Shown: piece after piece, positions 16,904 to 25,231 of the stretch
Numbering within the stretch: the stretch's first letter is position 1
How the letters are laid out: every line of letters starts with the position of its first letter
Assembly (NCBI RefSeq): GCF_003387575.1
Contig: NZ_QUAB01000040.1
Span: 1 to 64,000, forward strand
Direction of reading: 5' to 3'
DNA length: 64,000 bases
From: Microbacterium bovistercoris
GTDB lineage: Bacteria; Actinomycetota; Actinomycetes; Actinomycetales; Microbacteriaceae
The notes under the pieces: generated by a model
The model's input: the letters and a program-made list of their open reading frames with translations, nothing else
Database searches by the model: none
What the model was told of the DNA's origin: nothing
Translations under genes and position numbers: made by a program

Positions 16904-17284
16904 TCAGGCGGCGGTCGCCTGCGCGTTCGGGATCTCGTCGAGCGTGTAGTAGACCGGGATGCCGCGGTCCTGCGCGATGGCGACATCCTGGTCGGCGCCG
17001 CGCGACTCCCCCGGCAGGCGCAGAACGGCGTCGCAGTGCTGCAGCAGCCGCTCCGCCGTCGGATACATCACATCCGTCGCCAGCGGATCTGCGGGGCCGG
17101 TGGCGCCCGCGCTGGACAGCACCGGGAGTGCGACCCACTCGCCGATCATCGGCACGTGCCCGGCCTGGAAGATCGGCCAGGCGGCCTCCTCGAGACGCTT
17201 CAGGTTCCGGGCCATCAGCGCAGGGTCGCCGTTCGTCCCCGAGGCATAGGGGCCGGCGATCAGAATCAACATAGGCTTGCTCAT
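16904..17284 (-). CDS. DUF4406-like / nucleoside deoxyribosyltransferase-like protein
   Basis: 126 residues. LILIAGPYASGTNGDPALM at the N-terminus and a late CDAVLRLPGESRGADQDVAIAQ-type region resemble the DUF4406 and nucleoside 2-deoxyribosyltransferase superfamily fold. Members often act on nucleotides or sugars, but catalytic residues are not clear enough to assign activity. The start at 17284 (MSKPMLILIAGPY) is used because upstream residues belong to the divergent promoter. It is divergent from a DeoR regulator with 47 bases between starts, so the two may be co-regulated. Confidence 0.65.
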   Translation of the reverse strand: MSKPMLILIAGPYASGTNGDPALMARNLKRLEEAAWPIFQAGHVPMIGEWVALPVLSSAGATGPADPLATDVMYPTAERLLQHCDAVLRLPGESRGADQDVAIAQDRGIPVYYTLDEIPNAQATAA

Positions 17285-17331
17285 AACAGGCACGATACAG
17301 CAAGAACGTGCAAAAACAGGAAGGATTGCGG

Positions 17332-18087
17332 ATGCTCGCTGCGGCACGCAAGGATCTGCTGCTCGATCGGCTGCGCACCGACGGCCGCATCGTGGCGAAG
17401 GAGATCGCCGCCGAACTCGGTCTGTCCGAGGACAGCATCCGTCGAGATCTCCGCGAGCTCGACGCCGCAGGCCTGGCGGTGCGCGTCTACGGCGGCGCGC
17501 TGCCGGCCTCCCCCGCCGTGGTCGACTACGCCACGCGCACCCGGGTCGCCCCCGAGAGCAAGGCGCGCATCGCTGCGGCCGCCGTCGCGCTGATCGAGCC
17601 GGGGGCGACGGTCATCCTCGACGGCGGAACCACGACTCTCGCGATGGTCCATGCGCTTCCGAAGACATTCCCCTGCACGATCATCACGCACAGTCCGACC
17701 GTCGCCGCCGCACTGCTCGAGCATCAGGCCGACATCTATCTGATCGGCGGACAGGTCTTCAAGCACTCGGCGGTCGCCTGCGGTGCGGCCGCCGTCGAGG
17801 CGGCGAACCGGATCAGCGCCGACCTGTTCTTCCTCGGCGTGACGTGCATCCACCCGACCGCCGGGCTCACCACCGGAGACGCCGAGGAGGCCGCCATGAA
17901 GCGCCATCTCGCCTCCCGGGCCGCAGAGACGTACGTGCTCGGCAGCGACGAGAAGCTGGGGACCGCCTCCCGGTACACGGTCCTCTCGCTCTCCGCGGTC
18001 GCCGGGGTCATCACCGATCAGCCCGACGAGCACCCGATCCCTCGGCAGCTGTCCGAGGCGGGTGTCCGTCTCGTGCACGCCGGCTGA
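17332..18087 (+). CDS. DeoR/GlpR-family transcriptional regulator
   Basis: 251 residues. The DeoR HTH reads RLRTDGRIVAKEIAAELGLS and EDSIRRDLRELDAAG, and the effector domain is of the sugar-phosphate isomerase-like type (ILDGGTTTLAMVHALP, GVTCIHPTAGLTTGDAEEAAMKR, VLGSDEKLG). Such repressors respond to phosphorylated sugars or nucleosides. The start ATG at 17332 follows AGGAAGGA at 17318-17325; a GTG at 17308 is less likely. The divergent DUF4406-like gene is the only close target candidate. Confidence 0.85.
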   Translation: MLAAARKDLLLDRLRTDGRIVAKEIAAELGLSEDSIRRDLRELDAAGLAVRVYGGALPASPAVVDYATRTRVAPESKARIAAAAVALIEPGATVILDGGTTTLAMVHALPKTFPCTIITHSPTVAAALLEHQADIYLIGGQVFKHSAVACGAAAVEAANRISADLFFLGVTCIHPTAGLTTGDAEEAAMKRHLASRAAETYVLGSDEKLGTASRYTVLSLSAVAGVITDQPDEHPIPRQLSEAGVRLVHAG

Positions 18088-18107
18088 GTCGAGGCGGAGC
18101 GCGGGCG

Positions 18108-19040
18108 TCAGCGCACCGGTGCGATCCGGTCGTGCAGAGCGCTGCTATCATCCGTGAGCCCCGCCACGACCGTGAAGATCGTCCGCTCGATCGCCGCGAC
18201 GGCCGTGCTCGGGCGCACGGCCGTGCGACGTGACAGATTGACGGTGCGCGTCAGCGACGGAGCGCGCAGCTGCGATCCGCGAAGCTCGGGCCTGCCCAGC
18301 AGCACGGTCGCGGGAACCACCGCCACGCCGATCCCGCGGGCCACGAAGCGCAGCACGGCGTCCATCTCGGCGCCCTCCACGGCGATCATCGGCGTCAGGC
18401 CGGCCGCCTCGAATGCGGCATCCGTGGCGACCCGCAGGTCGTAGCTGCGGTTGAAGGCCACCTGCGGCAGCGCCGCCAGCTCGCGGACCGTGAGGCGGGC
18501 GGGGACCCCCGTCGCATCGGCGGCGGAGGCGACGACCAGTTCCTCGGTGAACAGCGGCACGCGCTCGACGGCGGCATCGCTGCGCACGTTCGGTCGCGTG
18601 ATGGTCAGGGCGAGATCGAGCGCGCCCTCTCCGAGCGCCTCCACGAGGGCCCGGGATCCCGCCTCCGTGATGTGCAGGTCGATGCCGGGATGCGCGCGCC
18701 GGAACTCGGCGATCACCTCGGCCACGACCGAGACGCAGAGTGTCGGCGGTGCGCCCAGGCGGATGCGGCCTCGTCTCAGCCCGGCGATCTCGTCCATCTC
18801 GTGGCGGGCGGCGTCGGCGTCGGCCAGCATCCGCCGCGCGATCGGCAGCAGCGCGTCGCCGGCCGTGGTGATCGCGACGCCCGTGCGGTCGCGCTGGAAC
18901 AGCGTGGCGCCGAGGTCGGATTCGAGGGCCTGGATCTGCCGTGACAGCGAGGGCTGGGTCAGGAACAGCTCGTCGGCGGCGCGGGTGAAGTGCCCCAGGC
19001 GTGCGACGGCCTCGAACGAGCGCAGTTCCTCGAGTCTCAT
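18108..19040 (-). CDS. LysR-family transcriptional regulator
   Basis: 310 residues with an N-terminal HTH (FEAVARLGHFTRAADELFLT and QPSLSRQIQALESDLG) and a C-terminal substrate-binding domain. This is the typical LysR length and layout. It is divergent from the SdhA-like flavoprotein gene, the usual arrangement for a LysR activator and its target. The inducer is probably a small acid handled by the flavoenzyme; this is inferred from context only. Confidence 0.9.
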   Translation of the reverse strand: MRLEELRSFEAVARLGHFTRAADELFLTQPSLSRQIQALESDLGATLFQRDRTGVAITTAGDALLPIARRMLADADAARHEMDEIAGLRRGRIRLGAPPTLCVSVVAEVIAEFRRAHPGIDLHITEAGSRALVEALGEGALDLALTITRPNVRSDAAVERVPLFTEELVVASAADATGVPARLTVRELAALPQVAFNRSYDLRVATDAAFEAAGLTPMIAVEGAEMDAVLRFVARGIGVAVVPATVLLGRPELRGSQLRAPSLTRTVNLSRRTAVRPSTAVAAIERTIFTVVAGLTDDSSALHDRIAPVR

Positions 19041-19041
19041 G

Positions 19042-19080
19042 CGCCAAATGTATCGAAGTCACTCGAACTATGCATTGGCG
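19042..19080. promoter_or_regulatory. Nested dyads in LysR/flavoprotein intergenic region
   Basis: Outer arms CGCCAA (19042-19047) and TTGGCG (19075-19080) enclose a second dyad TCGA-AGTCAC-TCGA (19053-19066). This fits a LysR recognition/activation site region upstream of the flavoprotein gene. Confidence 0.4.
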
Positions 19081-19111
19081 GGATCGTGAGCGGATTTCTA
19101 GCGTGGAACGC

Positions 19112-20860
19112 ATGGTCTCCCCACAACCCGCAGAACGCCACCTCACCACCTCCGTCCTCGTGATCGGCACCGGCGGTGCCGGCCTCCGCGCATCCATCGA
19201 ACTCGCCGAACGCGGCATCCAGGTGCTCGCCGTCGGCAAGCGCCGCAAGCACGACGCGCACACCACCCTCGCCGCCGGCGGCATCAACGCCGCGCTCGGC
19301 ACGATGGACCCCGAGGACTCCTGGCAGCAGCACGCCGCCGACACTCTGCGCGAGTCGTACTTCCTCGCCGACCCTGAGATCGTCGAGGTCGTGGCCCGGA
19401 ACGCGGCCCGCGGCATCGAAGATCTCGAGCGGTGGGGCATGCCCTTCGCCCGCGAGGCCGACGGTCGCATCAGCCAGCGCTTCTTCGGGGCCCACACCTA
19501 CCGCCGCACCGCCTACGCCGGCGACTACACAGGCCTCGAGATCCAGCGCACGCTCGTGCGCCGCGCCGCCGAACTCGCAGTGCCCATCATCGACACCGTC
19601 TACATCACTCGCATCCTCACGGCCGACGGCACGGTGTTCGGCGCCTACGGCTTCGACATCGTGGACGGAACGCCCGTCGTCATCCACGCCGACGCGGTGG
19701 TCCTCGCTGCCGGCGGGCACACCCGCATCTGGCGGTACACCTCGTCGCGTCGCGATGAGAACACCGGCGACTCGTTCCGTCTCGCCGCCCTGGCCGGCGC
19801 CCGCATCCGGGACGCCGAGCTGGTGCAGTTCCACCCCTCCGGGCTGCTCGAACCCGACGACGCGGCCGGCACACTCGTGTCCGAGGCGGCGCGGGGCGAG
19901 GGCGGCATCCTCACCAACGCCGTGGGCGAGCGGTTCATGGAGCGCTACGACCCCGAGCGCAGAGAGCTGTCCACCCGCGACCGGGTCGCGCTGGCGAACT
20001 ACACCGAGATCGCCGAGGGCCGCGGCACCGAGAAGGGCGGCGTCTGGCTGGACGTCTCGCACCTGCCGCGCGAGCAGGTCCTCGAGAAGCTGCCGCGCCT
20101 GTATCGGGCGATGATCGATCTGCAGATGCTCGACATCACCGAGCAGCCCATGGAGGTGGCGCCTACGGCGCACTACTCGATGGGCGGCGTGTGGGTGCGG
20201 GCCGAGGACCACGGCACCGGAGTCGAGGGGCTGTACGCCATCGGCGAGGCATCCAGCGGCCTGCATGGTGCGAACCGGCTGGGTGGCAACTCGCTCATCG
20301 AACTCATGGTCTACGGCCGGATCACCGGCGAGACCGCGGCCGACTACGTGCGCGGCCGTACCGAGGTGCGACGTGACCCGGAGGCCGTCGCCGCGGCGCG
20401 CGTCGAACTGCAGGGCTTCCTGCACAGCACCGGCGCCGAGACGCCGCGGCGGCTGCAGCGCGCCGTGCGCGACCTGATGACCGAGCACGCCGGCGTGATC
20501 CGCACCGAGGAGTCGCTCCGCGCGGGGCTCGTGAAGCTCGCCGAGCTCGAGGAGCGCGCGCAGAACGTCACCGCGCATCCCGACATCGCCGGCTTCGACG
20601 ACCTCGCGCACGCCTTCGACCTGCTCGGTTCGCTGCTGGCCGCCCGCGCCACCCTCGAGTCGGCGATCGAGCGCCGTGAGACCCGCGGATGCCACAATCG
20701 CGCCGACTTCCCCGAGACCGATCCCGCGCTGCGCGGCAACATGATCTGGACGCCCGACGGCGGCGTCGAGTTCGAGCCCCTGCCCGAAGCGCCCGATTCG
20801 TTCCGCGAGCTCGCCGAGAAGGCGGCATCCGACGAGGTCGCGGGCAAGCTCGTCGAGTGA
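19112..20860 (+). CDS. FAD-binding protein of the SdhA/FrdA/NadB family
   Basis: 582 residues. The dinucleotide-binding motif VIGTGGAGLRASIELAERG is near the N-terminus; it continues with HDAHTTLAAGGINAALG, a capping-domain region with FHPSGLL, and HYSMGGVWV, then GLYAIGEASSGLHGANRLGGNSL (split). The C-terminal helical domain is of the fumarate reductase/succinate dehydrogenase type. No iron-sulfur or cytochrome subunit gene is nearby, so it is probably a solitary soluble flavoenzyme (fumarate reductase-, L-aspartate oxidase- or other dicarboxylate-oxidase-like) and not the respiratory complex. It is divergent from LysR. The start at 19112 is at the domain boundary. Confidence 0.8.
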   Translation: MVSPQPAERHLTTSVLVIGTGGAGLRASIELAERGIQVLAVGKRRKHDAHTTLAAGGINAALGTMDPEDSWQQHAADTLRESYFLADPEIVEVVARNAARGIEDLERWGMPFAREADGRISQRFFGAHTYRRTAYAGDYTGLEIQRTLVRRAAELAVPIIDTVYITRILTADGTVFGAYGFDIVDGTPVVIHADAVVLAAGGHTRIWRYTSSRRDENTGDSFRLAALAGARIRDAELVQFHPSGLLEPDDAAGTLVSEAARGEGGILTNAVGERFMERYDPERRELSTRDRVALANYTEIAEGRGTEKGGVWLDVSHLPREQVLEKLPRLYRAMIDLQMLDITEQPMEVAPTAHYSMGGVWVRAEDHGTGVEGLYAIGEASSGLHGANRLGGNSLIELMVYGRITGETAADYVRGRTEVRRDPEAVAAARVELQGFLHSTGAETPRRLQRAVRDLMTEHAGVIRTEESLRAGLVKLAELEERAQNVTAHPDIAGFDDLAHAFDLLGSLLAARATLESAIERRETRGCHNRADFPETDPALRGNMIWTPDGGVEFEPLPEAPDSFRELAEKAASDEVAGKLVE

Positions 20861-20872
20861 TCCGCGATGAGG

Positions 20873-20900
20873 CGGCGCGGCCGGCGAAGCCGCCGCGCCG
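20873..20900. terminator. GC-rich hairpin after the flavoprotein gene
   Basis: Arms CGGCGCGGC and GCCGCGCCG (9 bp) with a 10-base loop follow the stop codon by 12 bases. It is a probable intrinsic terminator without a U-run. Confidence 0.55.
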
Positions 20901-20975
20901 TCTCGGGTATCGCGCTCGCGCGCCTGCTTTGGCAGGGTGGAGCGCGAAGCGGTGCGCCGCATCGCGGAAGGGACG

Positions 20976-22493
20976 ATGATGTCCGATTCGATCTTCACTT
21001 ACGTGGCGCTCGGCGTGTACTTCGCCGGGATGCTCCTGATCGGGTGGTTCGCGTACAAGCGCACCGACGATCACGAGGACTACATGCTCGGCGGACGCAA
21101 CCTGCCGCCGTGGGTGGCGGCGATCAGCGCCGGCGCCGCCGACATGTCCGGATGGCTCGTGATGGGTCTTCCGGGCGTCATCTACCTCAACGGCCTGATC
21201 GAGGCGTGGATCGCGATCGGCCTGACGATCGGCGCCTACCTGAACTGGCTGTTGGTCGCGCCGCGCCTGCGCGCATACACCGAGGTCTCGCGCAACTCGA
21301 TCACCGTGCCGAGTTTCTTCGAGAACCGGCTGCGCGACCGCACCCGGATGCTGCGCATCCTCTCCGGCGTCGTCATCCTGGTGTTCTTCACGCTGTACAT
21401 CTCGTCGGGCATGGTCGCCGCCGGCAAGTTCTTCGAGGGGTCGTTCAATGGCGACTACCTCTGGGGGATGCTGCTGGTCGGCGGCATCACCCTGCTCTAC
21501 ACCCTGTTCGGCGGATTCCTCGGGGCATCCCTCACTGACGTGGTCCAGGGGCTCATGATGGTGGTCGCGCTGATCGTGGTCCCCGTGGCGGCGGTGATCG
21601 CGATCGGCGGCCTCGACGAGACGGCGACGCTGATCGACTCGGAGCGCGACCCGGGCTTCCTGTCGCTGATGGGCACCGAGACCGTCACCGGCGGAACGGC
21701 GCTGGCGATCGTGTCGGCGCTTGCCTGGGGGCTCGGCTACTTCGGACAGCCGCACATCGTGGTGCGCTTCATGGCGCTGCGCTCGCCGCAGGAGGCGAAG
21801 AGCGCGCGCCGGATCGGCATCTCCTGGATGATCGTGTCGATGGCGGGTGCCGTGATCTCGGGTCTCGTGGGAGTCGCCTATATGGCGAGCAAGGGCATCA
21901 CCCTCGACGATCCCGAGACCGTGGTGCTGGTGATGTCGCGGACTCTGCTGCATCCGTTCGTGGCCGGGCTGGTGCTGGCGGCGGTGCTGGCGGCGATCAT
22001 GAGCACGGTGTCGAGCCAGCTCGTGGTGTGCTCGTCGGCCCTGGTCGAGGACCTCTACAAGGTGTTCAAGAAGACGCCGCCCGAGCAGAAGCGGCTCGTG
22101 CTGATGGGACGGATGGCCGTGCTGGTGGTCGCGATCATCGCGATCCTGCTGGCCATCACCCCGAATGACACGGTGCTCGGTCTGGTGTCGTTCGCGTGGG
22201 CGGGATTCGGTGCCGCGTTCGGCCCGATCATCCTGCTGAGCCTGTTCTGGCGCCGGCTCACCAACTGGGGCGCGCTGGCCGGCATGTTCGTCGGCGCGGC
22301 GACGGTGTTCATCTGGAAGCCGCTCAACACCGGGCTGTACGAACTGCTGCCGGCGTTCGTGTTCGCGTTCATCGCGGCCATCGTGGTGAGCCTGTTCACC
22401 TACAAGCACAACGAGGAGATCCAGGACGAGTTCACCCAGACCGGGACGATGCTCGCGGTGCCGCGACCGCACGCGGTGGGCGACACCCCCTGA
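20976..22493 (+). CDS. putP: Sodium/proline symporter
   Basis: 505 residues, close to E. coli PutP (502). It has about 13 membrane segments. The SSS-family signatures are present: DYMLGGRNLPPWVAAISAGA near helix 2, and a helix-8/9 region GYFGQPHIVVRFMAL. It imports proline with sodium and may serve osmoprotection or carbon use. The start ATG at 20976 has GGAAGGG upstream; a second ATG follows at 20979. The gene ends just before a long hairpin that also contains the copper operator. Confidence 0.88.
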   Translation: MMSDSIFTYVALGVYFAGMLLIGWFAYKRTDDHEDYMLGGRNLPPWVAAISAGAADMSGWLVMGLPGVIYLNGLIEAWIAIGLTIGAYLNWLLVAPRLRAYTEVSRNSITVPSFFENRLRDRTRMLRILSGVVILVFFTLYISSGMVAAGKFFEGSFNGDYLWGMLLVGGITLLYTLFGGFLGASLTDVVQGLMMVVALIVVPVAAVIAIGGLDETATLIDSERDPGFLSLMGTETVTGGTALAIVSALAWGLGYFGQPHIVVRFMALRSPQEAKSARRIGISWMIVSMAGAVISGLVGVAYMASKGITLDDPETVVLVMSRTLLHPFVAGLVLAAVLAAIMSTVSSQLVVCSSALVEDLYKVFKKTPPEQKRLVLMGRMAVLVVAIIAILLAITPNDTVLGLVSFAWAGFGAAFGPIILLSLFWRRLTNWGALAGMFVGAATVFIWKPLNTGLYELLPAFVFAFIAAIVVSLFTYKHNEEIQDEFTQTGTMLAVPRPHAVGDTP

Positions 22494-22506
22494 ACGGGGT
22501 TCTCGA

Positions 22507-22549
22507 AAGAAGATACCCCTCTGGGAATACCCCAGGGGGGTATCTTCTT
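22507..22549. terminator. Extended hairpin overlapping copper operator 1
   Basis: Perfect 13-bp arms AAGAAGATACCCC (22507-22519) and its complement (22537-22549) continue, via a T-G pair, into a 5-bp CTGGG/CCCAG stem with a 5-base AATAC loop. It probably ends putP transcription. Its right arm is half of the CsoR-type operator. Confidence 0.6.
22527..22543. promoter_or_regulatory. CsoR-type copper operator O1
   Basis: ATACCCC-AGG-GGGGTAT is a perfect 7-base dyad with 3-base spacer. It matches the known pseudo-palindromic TACCCC...GGGGTA sites of copper-sensing CsoR/RicR repressors. It lies upstream of a possible -10 (TATGCT, 22551-22556). Confidence 0.85.
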
Positions 22550-22565
22550 GTATGCTGGTGAGACC

Positions 22566-22582
22566 GTACCCCAGGGGGGTAC
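22566..22582. promoter_or_regulatory. CsoR-type copper operator O2
   Basis: GTACCCC-AGG-GGGGTAC repeats the O1 pattern 39 bases downstream and 29 bases before the copZ start, close to the expected transcription start. Confidence 0.85.
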
Positions 22583-22611
22583 TCTGAGTCAGATCGAGAA
22601 AGGTGCGAACC

Positions 22612-22821
22612 ATGACCACGACCGAGTTCCAGGTGACCGGGATGACCTGCGGGCACTGCGAGATGTCCGTCCGCAAGGAGGTCCAGCAGGTGGCCGGCGT
22701 CGAAGGCGTCGATGTCAGCGCGCAGACCGGCAAGCTCATCGTCACCTCCGCGGCATCCGTCGATGCGGCCGCCGTGATCGCCGCCGTCGACGAGGCCGGC
22801 TACCGCGCCGTCGCGGCCTGA
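22612..22821 (+). CDS. copZ: Copper chaperone
   Basis: 69 residues forming one heavy-metal-associated domain with the Cu(I)-binding motif GMTCGHC (Cys13, Cys16) and the usual beta-alpha-beta pattern ending [10 protein letters not shown]. It carries cytoplasmic Cu(I) to the exporter CopA or to the sensor. The start ATG at 22612 has GAAAGG upstream. It is the first gene of a two-gene copper operon; copA starts 40 bases after its stop. Confidence 0.93.
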   Translation: MTTTEFQVTGMTCGHCEMSVRKEVQQVAGVEGVDVSAQTGKLIVTSAASVDAAAVIAAVDEAGYRAVAA

Positions 22822-22861
22822 CCCATACCCGTCCATCCACCGAGACCGGAGCATCCGAATC

Positions 22862-25165
22862 ATGAGCACCGCAGCAGCAGACAATCGCATCGAACTCGCC
22901 ATCGGCGGGATGACGTGTGCGTCCTGTGCGATGCGCATCGAGAAGAAGCTCAACAAGCTCGACGGCGTCACTGCGACGGTCAACTACGCGACCGAGAAGG
23001 CGCAGGTCAGCGTCGACGGCGATCTCGACCCGGCGGTGCTCATCGCCGAGGTCGAGAACGCCGGGTACACCGCGCAGCTGCCGGCCGCGCCGAAGGATCG
23101 TGCGGATGACGGATCGGAGTCCGAGGACCCGGAGCTGCGCTCGCTGCGGCAGCGCCTGATCGGCTCGGCGGTGCTGAGCGTGCCGGTGATCCTGCTGGCG
23201 ATGATCCCCGCGCTGCAGTTCACCTACTGGCAGTGGGCGTCACTCGCCCTCGCCGCGCCGGTGATCGTGTGGGGCGCCTGGCCGTTCCACCGCGCCGCCT
23301 GGGTGAATCTGCGCCACGGCGCGGCCACGATGGACACGCTGATCAGCCTCGGCACCTCGGCCGCGTTCCTGTGGTCGCTGTACGCGCTGTTCTTCGGCAC
23401 CGCCGGGATGCCGGGCATGAGCCACGGGTTCTCCTGGACCGTCACGCCCACCGACGGCGCCGGGAACATCTACCTCGAGGTCGCCGCGGGCGTGACGACG
23501 TTCGTGCTTGCGGGCCGCTACTTCGAGAAGCGCGCGAAGCGGCAGGCGGGGGCTGCGCTGCGCGCGCTCCTCGAGCTCGGCGCGAAGGATGTCGCGGTGC
23601 TGCGCGGCGGCGTCGAGGTGCGCGTCCCCATCGAGGAGCTGCGCGTCGGAGACGAGTTCGTCGTGCGCCCCGGCGAGAAGATCGCCGCCGACGGCGTGGT
23701 CAGCTCGGGGACGAGCGCGGTCGACGCGTCGATGATCACCGGCGAGTCCGTGCCGGTCGAGGTCGGCCCGGGTGACGCCGTGACCGGCGCGACCGTGAAC
23801 GCCGGCGGTCGACTGGTGGTGCGTGCCACGCGGGTCGGCTCCGACACCCAGCTCGCGCAGATGGCGCGGCTGGTCGAGGAGGCGCAGTCCGGCAAGGCCG
23901 AGGTGCAGCGCCTCGCCGACCTCATCTCGGGCGTCTTCGTGCCGATCGTGATCGGCATCGCCCTGGTGACGCTGGTCGCCTGGGCCGTGATCTCGGGCGA
24001 CTGGAGCATGGCCTTCACGGCCGCGGTGGCGGTGCTGATCATCGCCTGCCCGTGCGCCCTGGGTCTGGCGACCCCGACCGCGCTGCTGGTCGGCACCGGC
24101 CGCGGAGCCCAGCTGGGCATACTCATCAAGGGGCCCGAGGTGCTCGAGTCCACCCGCCGCGTCGACACGATCGTGCTCGACAAGACCGGCACGGTGACCG
24201 AGGGGCGCATGTCGGTGGCGTCCGTGATTCCCACCGAGGGGACGGATGCTGCGCAGCTGCTGCGCCTGGCCGGCGCGATCGAGGACGCCAGCGAGCACCC
24301 GATCGCCCAGGCGATCGCGAAGGCTGCAGTAGCCTCACCGGCTCCTGAGCGAGCGAAGCGAGACGAAGGGCGCTCAGGAACCGCGGAGCCGCGAGACGAA
24401 GGGCGTCCCGTCGTCCTCCCCGAGGTCGAGTCGTTCCAGAACGTGGAGGGGCGCGGCGTCACCGGTGTCGTCGACGGGCACGCGGTGCTCGTCGGACGGC
24501 TCTCGCTGCTCGAGGACTGGGCAGTCCACCCTTCGCAGGACCTGCTCGACGCCAAGGCGCAGGCCGAGGCATCCGGCCAGACGGCGGTGCTCGTGGCCTG
24601 GGACGGTGAGGCGCGTGGTGTGATCGTCGTGTCGGACCGTGTGAAGGAGACCTCGGCCGAGGCCGTCGCATCGTTCGTGAAGCTCGGGCTCACGCCCATC
24701 CTTCTCACCGGCGACAACGAGGCGGCCGCGCGGCACATCGCCGCACAGGTCGGCATCTCCGAGGTCATCGCCGAGGTTCTGCCGGCGGAGAAGCTCTCGG
24801 TCGTGGCCCGACTGCAGGGCGAGGGCAGGATCGTCGCGATGGTCGGCGACGGCGTGAATGACGCTCCCGCACTCGCGCAGGCCGACCTCGGCATGGCGAT
24901 GGGTACCGGCACGGATGTCGCGATCGAGGCATCCGACATCACCCTCGTGCGCGGCGACCTGCGCGCGGCGGCGGACGCGATCCGGCTCTCGCGACGCACT
25001 CTGGGCACGATCAAGGGCAACCTGTTCTGGGCCTTCGCGTACAACACCGCGGCGATCCCGCTCGCGGCGCTCGGGCTGCTGAACCCGATGATCGCGGGCG
25101 CGGCGATGGCCTTCTCGAGTGTCTTCGTGGTGGGGAACAGCCTGCGGCTGCGCCGGTTCCGCTGA
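22862..25165 (+). CDS. copA: Cu(I)-exporting P1B-type ATPase
   Basis: 767 residues. One N-terminal metal-binding domain (GMTCASC, 16-22) precedes eight expected membrane helices with the P1B-1 metal site [13 protein letters not shown] (Cys396-Pro-Cys398). The phosphorylation motif DKTGTVTEG starts at Asp440. The ATP-binding SEHPIAQAI and hinge [14 protein letters not shown] are present. It pumps Cu(I) out of the cytoplasm. Oddly, the nucleotide-binding domain carries about 25 extra residues just after [13 protein letters not shown], encoded by two tandem dispersed-repeat units (24341-24411). They keep frame and may form a surface loop. Confidence 0.94.
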   Translation: MSTAAADNRIELAIGGMTCASCAMRIEKKLNKLDGVTATVNYATEKAQVSVDGDLDPAVLIAEVENAGYTAQLPAAPKDRADDGSESEDPELRSLRQRLIGSAVLSVPVILLAMIPALQFTYWQWASLALAAPVIVWGAWPFHRAAWVNLRHGAATMDTLISLGTSAAFLWSLYALFFGTAGMPGMSHGFSWTVTPTDGAGNIYLEVAAGVTTFVLAGRYFEKRAKRQAGAALRALLELGAKDVAVLRGGVEVRVPIEELRVGDEFVVRPGEKIAADGVVSSGTSAVDASMITGESVPVEVGPGDAVTGATVNAGGRLVVRATRVGSDTQLAQMARLVEEAQSGKAEVQRLADLISGVFVPIVIGIALVTLVAWAVISGDWSMAFTAAVAVLIIACPCALGLATPTALLVGTGRGAQLGILIKGPEVLESTRRVDTIVLDKTGTVTEGRMSVASVIPTEGTDAAQLLRLAGAIEDASEHPIAQAIAKAAVASPAPERAKRDEGRSGTAEPRDEGRPVVLPEVESFQNVEGRGVTGVVDGHAVLVGRLSLLEDWAVHPSQDLLDAKAQAEASGQTAVLVAWDGEARGVIVVSDRVKETSAEAVASFVKLGLTPILLTGDNEAAARHIAAQVGISEVIAEVLPAEKLSVVARLQGEGRIVAMVGDGVNDAPALAQADLGMAMGTGTDVAIEASDITLVRGDLRAAADAIRLSRRTLGTIKGNLFWAFAYNTAAIPLAALGLLNPMIAGAAMAFSSVFVVGNSLRLRRFR
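24341..24411 (+). repeat. Two family-B repeat units inside copA
   Basis: CTCCTGAGCGAGCGAAGCGA continues with GACGAAGGGCG. A second, diverged unit ends GCGAGACGAAGGGCG. Flanking TCCTGAGCG and CGCTCAGGA form an inverted pair. The first unit is read [10 protein letters not shown], the same peptide as in the siderophore-interacting protein gene at 33722-33752. Confidence 0.7.
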
Positions 25166-25176
25166 TCATCTCGTCC

Positions 25177-25221
25177 ATACCCCTCTGGGACCCCTTGTGC
25201 GGGAATACCCCAGGGGGGTAT
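25177..25221. promoter_or_regulatory. CsoR-type operator O3 with upstream inverted half, copB promoter
   Basis: The operator ATACCCC-AGG-GGGGTAT (25205-25221) is identical to O1. Upstream, ATACCCCTCTGGG (25177-25189) is the inverted partner of CCCAGGGGGGTAT, the same arrangement as at 22513-22543. A TATTTT at 25219-25224 could be the -10 element and would place the transcript start at or next to the copB ATG. Confidence 0.8.
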
Positions 25222-25231
25222 TTTCGTTGTG

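Noticed and set aside
22507..22582. Transposon end or attachment site formed by the large palindromes before copZ
   Set aside because: The pattern matches known copper-repressor operators and repeats before copB; no transposase or target-site duplication is visible.
19037..22745. Long minus-strand open frames (653 and 725 residues) over the flavoprotein, putP and copZ region
   Set aside because: Third-position GC bias leaves the antisense strand open; the plus-strand proteins carry all conserved motifs.
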